The position numbers and the translations under genes were made by a program. A stretch of DNA of 64,000 bases from Crossaster papposus. Its lineage: Eukaryota > Echinodermata > Asteroidea > Velatida > Solasteridae. Shown here piece by piece: positions 42,201 through 54,200 of the stretch. Below the pieces are notes generated by a model. That model saw only the letters and a list, made by a program, of their open reading frames with translations, was not told the DNA's origin and did not search any database. Location of the stretch: NCBI GenBank assembly GCA_037893245.1, contig JBAIAA010000866.1, forward strand, positions 496,001 through 560,000. The letters run 5' to 3'. Position 1 is the stretch's first letter, and each line of letters starts with the position of its first letter.

Positions 42201-45200
42201 CCACCGACCAATCAGTTTGCCTCGCACAAAATACAGCCGTGCGAGTGTGTGGCCTTTTCCAAACTCCAGATTTGCCTGCGCCTCCGTTCATTTTCGAGTT
42301 GTTCGTGCAGTATGGCAATGGTGATGGAACCACTTGGAGCCGGAGATTGAGCCCCAAGCTGGGGTTTAGGAAACGGCCTGTGCGTGTAATCTTTCAGTTT
42401 CAGTGTAGACTTGAAGACAAGTCGTTAGATAGTCGTGTTTAATCCGTGAATTTCAGTCGAAATTCATCGGCACGGCTGGTTTAAGACTAGTAACGTGCCG
42501 AGTTGCGACAGATTTAACTTCGAACTCTGCACATTGGGAACGAGGCAACCGCAACCTACCCCGTGTACATACCGAGTGGACCGCGCGCTATTACCGACTT
42601 GGCACCAAGTCTAGTTTCAGTGTAGTGTGGTACCAGGTACGCTCGCGCGCATGTGCTTTTGTCAATGGTCAAATTGTACGTACATGTACATGGGACAAGG
42701 CAAACTGTCGGCCAGCGAAATCCGTTCCGCGCTACCGGCACTAAGTTGATCCATGTTCCTTTTTTTCCCTAAATCACTGACATATTTTATTTCATAAATT
42801 ATGAAGTCGATTACGCTGGAAATGTAGATTGAGGCGTGTGGTGCAGAGGGATTAAGGCGTGCGATTTTTCGCACTCCTGGGGAAGCTTTTAGGCGTGCGA
42901 TGGCGTGGGGGTGCGATCGCACGCCTCAAATCAGAAGGACTGCAATCCCAAGTTTATCATTCCAATATTTTGGGGAACCGTTAATATAAGGCTGGATAGC
43001 TCAGTTGGTAAAGCACCATTCACAAAGCTAGAAACTTCATCAGGCTGCTTGTCAGGCATCTTTTTTATTTTTTTAGCACTTTTGCTGCTTCAAACAATAA
43101 AAATGCACAATCGACAAATGGTCTATTGTCCCCTTAAATGAAATAAAACAATGTTCACACCTGGATTCATGGTGATGAAGATTCCACAAGACCAGACCAG
43201 GTTGATCTCTCTGCCTTCAAAGACAAATCTGGAGTGCCCAGCAGCCAGTGCAGACAAGATGGACAGAATCTGCTGGGCCACTACTGACAGTACCTCAATG
43301 TTGATACGATTGAACTCATCAAAGCAACCCCATGCTCCAGTCTGGAAAACATAACATGTCTTTGCAGTTAGGCCAATCCAAAAATGCATTTAGTTCGGGT
43401 CACTCGACCGATCCTTTTTTCTATAGTGATAAAATGCAACTCTAACAAAATTAATTGCTTGAGGTTAAAAAAGTTGCAGAATACTAAATACCGGATGTAA
43501 TCAGAATCGCTGACCCCCAATAATTTTATCTTCATTTTATAGTTGCCAGTTAAAATATTTAAAATTCCAAATAAAAAGTTTTAAGAAGTATGTACCGCCA
43601 CAAAAAGACTGGACATTTTCTGCACTTTTTTATTTTAATTTTTTAAATTTTTGAAATTGGCTTCCTCTAAACCAAGAAATAAATTTGAGAAATTCAAACA
43701 AGTTGTCCATTACACGCTGCAGAACCAACCGTTACAAGTCGAGTCCTATCCCATTTTTAACCTCACTTTAAATAACCAGAGTTGTTAATCGGGCCAATTA
43801 TGGGTCATTAGTGGTTGTCTTGAGTGGGTTCCATAGGCCATTTTTTATCTCATTTGTGTGTTTTTAATCCCCTGCAAAGCATCACACTTTCCGGCAAGAA
43901 AACGATCTCCTTCCTAAATTGCAACTTTTCTAGAAATACAACAGTTTTTCACTTTGAATTATGACAGACCCAAACAATTACAATAAATCAATCAATAAAT
44001 TAACCCCAAAAAGGGCCACGTTGAGGTTTTGTTTTCTTAATTTACAAATTCAAATGATTGCCCGATTGCCATTGCAAAAAACAAGTGGAATATATAAATT
44101 AGAGGTATACCGGTACATGTATGAACAGAAGGTAGGCTTTTTCTGCATTATGTTTTTAATAGAGTTGAAGATTTTAAGTCCACGTGCAGTAAGGTAAATA
44201 TTCTATTTCATATACAAATGTTCATGACAATACATCTTATTCAACATCAAAGTCTCTTTTTATTTCATCATAATGACTTTAATCACGGTCGTACAAAATG
44301 TATGTATATACACATCGGTACATTCATCTGTGAACATGATTCTGTGGGTAGGCACTCACCGCGTTAGGGGGACAGGCTCTTTTGTTTGGAAAAGACAGAC
44401 CGAGTAGTGGGGACATTTTCAAGTCCCCATAGCGCATTGGGTGTTCAGTAAAGGAGAACAAGGTAAAATCGGGTTAGGGTATAATGAAAGAAAATGTAGA
44501 GAGGACAAATTAGGGTGATGCTGAAAATTTTAGAATTGTTGAGTGTTCTGAGTTTGAGATTAGAGAGATTTTAGTTTACACACAAACCCTAAGGGTTGTC
44601 CCCATAACGCTATGTACCAAAAGAATGGGTGTACCTGTGATGTATGATATTACGTGTTTAACACCCTCTACCAGGAAGATGCATAGCACCCTCAGATGTT
44701 ACTTCAGTATTTTACACATCACAGTAGTCAACAATCGTTATCAATGACTAGGTAAATTTGCATACATTTCAAAATAAACAAAAAAATTGGCAAGGTGGGA
44801 CTTGAACCTGCAACCTCCGGAATACCGGGCATGCGCTGTACCAACGGAGCTATGTTGGCGGTCTCCCAAATTGTCAGTATCTTTGTTCGAGGGCGCTAGT
44901 CAGAAGTCATAAAACACTAGAGTGCCATGTGGCCAGGGATCACACCCAATTTGACGATACAACTTCGGAAGTGACATTGTGGGGATCACTCAATAAGGAT
45001 ACGACTTTTAAGTCGTATCGAAGATACTGACAATTTGGGAGACCGCCAACATAGGGAAAGACAGCTCAGTTGGTAGAGCACTGGTCTGGTATCCTGGAAG
45101 TTGCAGGTTCAAGTTCAATTGACGATTTCTTTGTTCACGTTGAAACAATCATTATCAATTGAAGTATATTCTTACCTGAGACAATCCACTAAACATTCTG

Positions 45201-48200
45201 CCCATAGACTTAAAATCCAGACCTTCAGAGCAATTGACCACAATCACATAGTTGCCCAGGGCCTTGCCTAAATCCTTGGTGGTTTCTGTTTTGCCAGTAC
45301 CAGCAGGGCCCTTTGGGGATCCACCACGATGGAGATGAAGAGCAGTGGTCAGAGTGATGTAGCATCTACAAAGAAAATATCATAGTCAAATTCATATCAT
45401 ACTCAAGCCAACAAATGTTGCAACAGGATCAGGTTCAGGTTCATGTTATTTATGTACAATGAAATGCTGCTATAGCGTACACCGCTATACTGAACATTTG
45501 GCTATACTGAACATTTGGCTATACCGGACACCATCCTTGGCTTTCACAGTTAGGCACATATGGGTTAAGATGTATTTTTAATCTAATTATATAAAAATCA
45601 ATGCTCCAATGAAACTATTGCCAAAACCTTGCAATGGCTGGACATGCTTTTGTATTTGATGGGATGTCACCGTTAATCTATGCCAAGTGTAGTAAAATAA
45701 ACAAGCAGCACCCTCAGGGTGCACTACACCAAATACGCGCCCGTAGGAAGCAACGCAAAACATCAGACAAAAAAACAGTGCCGCCTCGCGACGCTCCGGG
45801 GTTGGGTGGCATTGTATTTGTTAGAACAACCTAAGATAAAAGGAAACACAGAAGGATACCGACATGAGCTTTACGACCGCAAGGCTCGCTCAGTAAACAA
45901 AGCGAAATAACTAAATCAGACTACGCGCCACCGTGGCCTCACCGGGAAAGTCGGAAAATTCCAGTCGCGTTGGATTGTTTTTTAGAATGCACATTTCACC
46001 AATTGGCTCTACCTGGCTCGCAGTGCAACATGTATCACCGTTTTCCTCATGTCGACAGTGTCTGCTTTGGTTATTTTTCAGCCTTTGAAAATCTTTGAAA
46101 AATGTATTATCATACAAAAATTAACTTACAATTTCAGCTTTATGTCATTACAGTGCTTACTGATCTAGTTTATTCGCTGGTTCAGCTTTTTGAGAGTCGT
46201 TAGGTTACCAGTGAAAACGCGGTGGCCATCTCTGTGCACAAAGGCCGGCCGTTGATGCATTGGGCCATGATTGGGCGCAGTGCATTCTCTATGGTGGAGA
46301 GCCTGGGCGCTAATCGGATTAAGATAAGAGGGGTCTTTGTTCTAACTCCTTCTAGTTTATTTCTCCATGGGTTGACCTACTCAATTTTGTTTATATTCCC
46401 CTCCCCTAAAACACCCCTAAAATGGTCATCAAAACTTCATGAGGGATCACAAAATATTAATAAGCTCGCGCTTAGTAATTTACTAAACTTTAACCTGTAA
46501 TGTTAATGGTACGTTTTCTTAAATGCAAGGAGTAACTTATACTGACCTGTCTGTCAGTGGAGTGATCACCAACCGGCCAGAGTTTCCAAGGTACTCGTAA
46601 CCATACTGAAACTGTGTGTTGGTTTGACGAACCACACAATCTTCAATCTCTTTATCCCAGTAAACTCTCAGCTGACTCAGCCACTCAAATGCTGTCACAT
46701 CACTAACACCAGACTTGGTTAGCTTCTCAATGACATCACGTGCATGAACTTCGATAGTTACTAAGGCGACTACCTTAGCTCTCATCATCTTCGTCAGATT
46801 ACCTCGAACCAACTCAGAAAACTTGTTCAACATTGATATCTGCAAGAGAAATTGAAATGAAGTGTTAATTCAATATATCACTACCCAATGAGTAAAGAAT
46901 TTAATTAATTTATCCTGAAATCATTTATTAATAATACCATTCCAAATCAACATGTACATATAAATTCCAAATCAGTAGAGGTAATTTAGAGGCATGCATT
47001 CCTTGAGTTATGCCATCTCTTTTCGGTATCGAATGACAGGTGGGCTCCATAGAGCCGTTACATAACCTTTTCGTTACGCCCCAACGAAGGAAGAGAGGAG
47101 GAAGAGAGCTTTCCAATGGTATACATACATGGGGGTTTTGCGATAAATACTTTTTACAGCGCTCTAGAAAGTCATGGGTTTCACAAACATGTTTGTGAGA
47201 AAACTTATTTTAAACATCTTAAACAAAAACACGCAAAATATTACAAAACAGGACAAGTAAGGTTCGGTTTAGCATAGCAACGGCTATGTTCTAATCATTG
47301 TTTCTTCTTGAAATTTTCCACACATACAAACTATTGTATAAACAACAAAATATTAAAATTTCGAAAACGTGGGATACTTACGAGGACCTGATTTGCATAT
47401 TTAATTACCGTGTAAATTAGACCACTAATGGACTAACTACGCAAAATCGCGTAATTTAAGAGGTTTTTGATCATCTGATCTCGCCCCAAAAATGGGAATA
47501 TGTAAAGGAGGACTTGGGTTTTCCAATTTATGCAAAATCTTAAAATTTATCACCCCTTCATATTTTGACTTTGAATGGCCATATAGATCTCTGAATCACA
47601 TTGTGCGACTTTACTCTCATTTTGTGGTGACAGGTCACATACGGTATTATTAATAATAACTACATGTAACTGCAGGGAACAGGAAGTGCACCCTCGATCA
47701 GTGTTCTAGGATGCAACCACGTTTCCTCTTAAAAATAAGTGGTTTTTCGTGGCCTCAGAGTGCCAGCAGAAATGCAGGACTGTGCCACCGATCGCCCTGC
47801 CTCATTTACTTTCTGTATCGAGACAATTTTCTGCTTTTTGGCATTGTATTGTGCATAGATATTCGCCTATCATTCCTTTCAAACCTCTCGGCATTTAGGT
47901 CCTGTGTGATGTCCAACTGATTTAATTATATAGGCCTGCTATAAGAAATTGTAACTCTGGTAACCCACACGCAGTTATGTACAAAATAAATGTACAAATG
48001 TACCCAGATTCCAGGGTACGTCTATACAAATAAAATGAGCGAGTTCCAGTGCTCTGCCATCCGAATAGTTCACCAAATCATTTGTTTTCTTTTTTCCATT
48101 TCTTTTGGTTTATGAACTCTATTACATGAGGGAGATACAGAAAATAGATTATTTTTCTGACGTAGGAACGTAGGAAGAAAATATTAAATACATGTATGTG

Positions 48201-51200
48201 TATTGGTGCACTACACATCATGCAGAACTTCTTGGATTTAAAAGGCTGTTGTAATGTACCACTCAATTTTTTCCCAAGCCACAAATCAATCAAATAGAAA
48301 AATGTGTAAACAGTTTATAAAGAAAGGTCATATTTGTAGACCTACATGTATTTGGTGAGATCTTATTTGGAGTTTTTTTTTCTCCACCTGTACACATACA
48401 CATTTATAATAAAGTGCATTACTAAGAGAATAATTATACGTACATGTAGTTGGCTGGTAACCGGCTCATGAGCCTGAATGCTTTAATGCCTGAGCTGAAG
48501 GCCCATGAGCCGGTTTCAAACAGATATTTAATACTGGTCCACCACATATTTATTACCATTCATAAATACCTTTCTGATAAAATATGTGACCTGTCACCAC
48601 AAAATGAGAGTAAAGTCGGAAATATTGTAAATTGAGATATTGGTATTTTCAAATTCTTGAGAATGAGAGCTTTCCAATGGTACATAACACTTGGGGGTTT
48701 TGCAATAAATACTTTTTTACAGCGCTCTAGAAAGTCATGGGTTTCACAAAACGTGTTTGTGAGAAAACTTACTTTAAACGTCTTAAACAAAACATGCAAA
48801 AGATTACAAAACGGGACAAGTAAGGTTCGGTTGAGCATACATGTAGCAACGGCTATGTTCTAATCATTATTTCTTCTTTAAATCTTCCACACATACAAAC
48901 TATTGTATAAACAACCAAATATCAAAATTTCGAAAATGTGGGATACTTACGAGGACCTGATTTGCATATTTAATTACTGAGTTAATTAGACCACTATTGG
49001 ACTTTAATCCAAACACTAACTATGCAAACACTACGCAAAATCGCGTAATTTAAGAGGTTTTCGATCATCGGATCTCACCCAAAATATGGGAATATGTAGA
49101 GGAGGACTTGGGCTTTCCAAATTATGCAAAATCTTAAAATTGACCACCTCTTCATACTTTGACTTTGGATGACCATATCTCTGAATCACATTGTGCGACT
49201 TTACTCTCATTTTGTGGTGACAGGTCACATCTATGTCAAAACAAGTAAAAAATATAGTTTCTAACTATTTTGTTGAACAATTACATGTAAGGTACGGCAT
49301 GTACTTCATGTTTTGTGAAACACCTCTCTAACTAATGTTTATATGGTATGTTCCTCGAATATCTTCCACCAGTGACATTCGCCCTCGATCACTTGATTGG
49401 TCCAGGAGGTAAGCTAACTCGTTGACCTCGAGAGCAAACAAGACTTTACAATAAACTGAACTTCCGGGCACATCAAATAAAAGCTTCAACATGTAAAGCG
49501 AGGGGTTTTCTTGAAATACTTTTAATTTTAATTTATAAAATGTAAGCGATATATCAAATTAGCCAGGCTTTCTCCTCCCGACAATGAGCCAATCACGTTG
49601 CAACTTTTACGCTCAGTTCAATTTTTTGTTTATACTTTTTAAAATAATGTTGACAGTCATGTATGTTTTCATATCCATATTTAAGGCCGTTTCATGTTTT
49701 AGATCTTCGTAAAAACTAAGTATTATCCTATAGCCAGCTGCTTGGTGGTGCCTGGAAGTTCAATCAAGGTGCGAAAACAGGGGAAATAGGTTCCAGGCAG
49801 GGGCCGTGCGGAAGTGCGTGACTGCGAAACATTGATATAATTCTGCGTTCTGTTCAGGGCCGCACCGAACTACGACAAGTACGAGGGGAGGAATATGCAC
49901 GCGACTAGCTGTATAGAAAAATTAACGGAAAGCCGTGTAATCTTGTAGCTCTATTCATCAGTTTCGTTCTGCTAGACAAATTATAGTCAAAACAGCGCGG
50001 TCTAGTCATTTCAGTTTCACGGGAAAGGTTGCAAAATGAAAAATAGGTAATCGATGCTTTATTTCACAAGAAGACTTTGTGGAAATTTGCTGGTTTTTGT
50101 CCTACAAGGACCTCTATGTTGAAGGAGTCTCCAAAAATAATTTCACAGTTTTACGTATTACGATTCTCAAATTATAAGCTCACATGAGTGCTAAAACACA
50201 AGATTTTGAGTCTCATTCACATTTTCTTGGAACTGCAATTGATGAGAAATAAAAATTAAATGCCACAGGAACCACCCAGACTTGCAAGGACATAGAAGTA
50301 TGTCCCCAAAATCTGTACACCAGATTTCATTAGGCTGGGCCAACTCGTTTTTTTGTTATGCTATTTTGAGTGAGACGTTGATTTGTTCGTTAAAGGTTTT
50401 TTCGAAATGTCCTTTCCTGAACATGATATTTTTTTCAAGAATGAAAAGAAAGGAAACACAACTTATTGCCTCTCAAAATGATGCTACATAATCCAGTAAT
50501 AAAATATAAAAATATTGGAATTGGGAAATCGCAAGTAAATTTGATAAAGCAGCAGTCGCATATGCCACGCAAATGTTCGTTAAAAATGTCCTTTCCTGAA
50601 CATGGCCTCCCCTTTTTTACATGAAGTCAGAGATAAAACTTGTTTGACATAAACATGTACCTAGGGGTAGACTTACTTGATTTAACAGACTATACAAAGA
50701 TTCAGACTCGAACCCTGCTTGCTGTTGTGACATTGTCGTTAAACTGCATTGTCCTTTCCTGAACATATAGTTTAACAGAGTACTTGCAAAAGCCATTGTT
50801 GCTTAAATTTGATGAAGTATATGCTTATATTGTCTGTAGAGTTTATGTTTTAAAATTAAAACCAACTATGGCCAGAAAGTGTTAGTGCTTTGTTCTTAGG
50901 TCATTTACTCACTCGTGTTTACACACAATACGAGTACACATGTGCATATACATTTATCTTTACAAGTCACACTTAAATCCAATATTTGTCAGGAATTGGC
51001 TGATCTACAGTTTCATATCATCACTTCCACAAAATACATGCATTAGTTTGAGTCAATTTAATTATAATTTACTGTTTTAGTCTAGTTCTGTGTTTTAAAG
51101 TGTTCAGGAAAGGACACTTTTTTTTAACGAGTTGAGCAACATCTGTTAGACACTCTTTTAACAGTTTTTTCTGTGTGTCCAGCCATTTCATTAGTTTTAC

Positions 51201-54200
51201 CTATGTATCAGAGCTTTGTGACACACACGGTTAGTTTGCGAGGGTTGCTATTTTCTGTTAAAGTACATGTACATATAGGACCATGTTGAACATTGTTAAA
51301 ATGTGTGTCCTTTCCTGAACATAAATGAAAATGATATATGTATTTAACCAAAAACTTCTGAAGTAATTTTATCAGAATTTTGTGTAAAACAGTAAATTTG
51401 TCAAGATTGGTATTCTTTTATTGAAATTGTCACTGAAAAACTTGTATATTGATCATTGTTAAAAGTTGTGTCCTTTCCTGAACATGTTTAAAACATTTAA
51501 CAATGAACAAGTACAGATACACATGAACCTTCCTCCGTGCATACAAGTGTACAAATACTTCAAACTGTTTTGGGCTTGATGTGCCTATTCCTTAGACCCC
51601 ATTTTGTAGAAAGCACCATGCTGACTGAATAAAGTTCACTGGATAATAGTTTAATTATCTAAGCATTTCTTGTTGGGGCATACACTATACGTGTATCAAT
51701 GTCTCAATTTAAAGTTATTTTCACCAGCAATGATTATTAATCATTTAAAGTGACGGACATTACTTTAGTTTACTTTATTGTCATGTAGGAAATGCACAGT
51801 GCTATGCTACATGTAGAACTTGTTAAATATTGTGTCCTTTCCTGAAATTAAATACACAGCAGTCAGTTGCAGCATTAACAAGGTACAAACTGATCTGCCT
51901 CACAAATGTATAACCTCCCAACTCTAAAAAAAAAAACCACCACCTAAATAACACTTTTACAAATAAATAAGTTACTCTAACATGCTTTACAATGTACCTA
52001 CATGTAGTATGTTGGTGTACATAGTAACACATCATGCACGCTGTATATCAAACATATTTTATCAGTTTTATTAAATTTTCTTAACAAACTATGTTTATGT
52101 CATTATATTGCTACTCTATTGCCACTCTTTATTAGTTTTAAGGTTATATTTCTTGTAAAGTTCATTCTCATAAGATCAAATTTTAGACCGAATGTAGTAT
52201 TTGTTAAAATTGTTGTCCTTTCCTGAACACAATGAACCCTTTTCATAGCCATGATAAAGACCATGGTAACTCTATAACGCAGCACACTATCAATGCAATT
52301 TCTTTGCCAATTGTTCTACCATGCATACAGCCCTTGGACAAAAGTGCAAATAATCAGCAGGCTGCATGGTTTCCTGTCAAACAGAAATGAAAGTTTGTGT
52401 TTCAAGGAAAACAAGTTATAAAACTGAATTTTCCGTCAATATATGAAATTACATGTCATTTTTCGTAGCCTAGAGTGCATTAATATTCAAGACATGACTA
52501 CTGTTATGACTTTCAATCATTTTAAAGCAACTCCAAGCATGTTTGAGATGTGGAATTAGCAGTTCATGATACCTACCTCCATTTCATCAATTCTATAGTC
52601 TGCAAAGTGTAAAGTGTCTTAAAATTAAAACGAAAAAATGTTTCAGCTTTGCCATTCACATTTTCTAGTACCTTTATGTATGTACTTTCAACAAATAACC
52701 ATGTTTTAGCGATACAACAAGTTTCATTTTTGACCCCCCGTGAGACTTTTTTGCAACCTTTCCCGTGAAACTGCCCCCCCCTTTCCTTAGTTCTAGTCCG
52801 GCGGTCTAGTGAAAAAAATGCCAATATAAGCTAAGCGCACGCGTCTTCAGAGCATGGAGGAATGTTCAGAGTAAGCTTGGGCAATACCGCGATATAATCG
52901 AAAAACTCATTACCAGTTCCTAAAAGATTACGATATTGTGTGTTGTTTTTTTATCGCGGTATCTCCTAATCGAGATGATCTTGTAACAACAAAGAGCTGT
53001 TTTAAAACATCGAGTCGCAGATGTTCCGCAAGATCCCCCCCCCCCCCCCCCCCAAATGAATGAGTGATGACCCGACCAAGTTTCTTGAAAAGACCAACAT
53101 CAAAGCCTTAGCACCGCTCACTACCCTACCCCAAGCATCGCTGTACACGTATTGTGTGGACAACCAGACAGTACTATACAGCACATGGCAGGCCATAGAC
53201 TGGTTAGTCCCTAAACATAACATTTGTATACTGATTATTCCCAATTTTCGTCATTACATCAAGGCTCACAGCATTGGAATATTTTTCACAACATTCAGCA
53301 ACTCATAGCCTATACATTGCGTGTACACGTATTGTGTGGACAACCAGACAGTACTATACAGCACATGGCAGGCTATTCATAGACTGGATAATAGTCCTTA
53401 CACAGATTTGTTTTACTAATTCTTGAATTCCTGATATTATATCAAGGCTCACAGTATGGGACAACTGTTCACTACATCCAGTATTCTTTGCGATTGACAA
53501 ACCGCACACAAATGGGTAACCGCCTGGATCATTATGATTCTGCTTAAAAGCTTTTCTTTTGGCTGTAATAAAAAATGCAGCCCAAAATCATATTTAAAAT
53601 GTATGAATAGCTTGTGTTTTATATAGTTTCCTGGAAAGAAATTCACTCCGTTTATTATTGCTAAAGATAACACCTGGTTTTTTTTACCTGTTTTTTCTTC
53701 AAACTCTTGAGTGCCTTCTTATCTCCTCTCTCTTTGGTAGTAAACAACGCTTTTGTCACATCAGCTGTCCATTGCATCTGACTTGATGTGAGCAGCATCT
53801 GCCCTGGCCAATCTTTCACCCACTTATCACGTTTACTCAGTGACTTCTTTAGGGCCAGTTTACACTGTTTTAGAACATCCTTCAGTGTCCAACGCATTGT
53901 CCTTTCAATGTCACACAGCCAGGCCTGCAATCAAATACATACACATTCAAGTATATGTACAGTTATGTAATGTCCAATAAAGCAGACACAAATTAAAACA
54001 GAATTAAAGGTAGGATACACCATTTGCAGATATCGAAAGTATTTACTACCGAATTATTAGGAAATATCTTACTCATCTAAAAGTCAATAATGATTCTAGG
54101 CATCCAGCAAAATGATTGCGCTAGATATCCTGTAATTATTCTGAAAAATATAATTTTGTAAAGAAAAATTCGCGATCGCCGGATGGCGATCGCGAAAAAA

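Noticed and set aside
42060-42560. Promoter and first exon of a second gene on the plus strand
   Set aside because: CCAAT-like words and a short open frame are seen, but the region lies inside an element with inverted ends. No splice-linked coding exon follows.
50390-52230. CRISPR array
   Set aside because: Repeats are 16 bases, unevenly spaced, one is inverted, and the setting is a eukaryotic intron.
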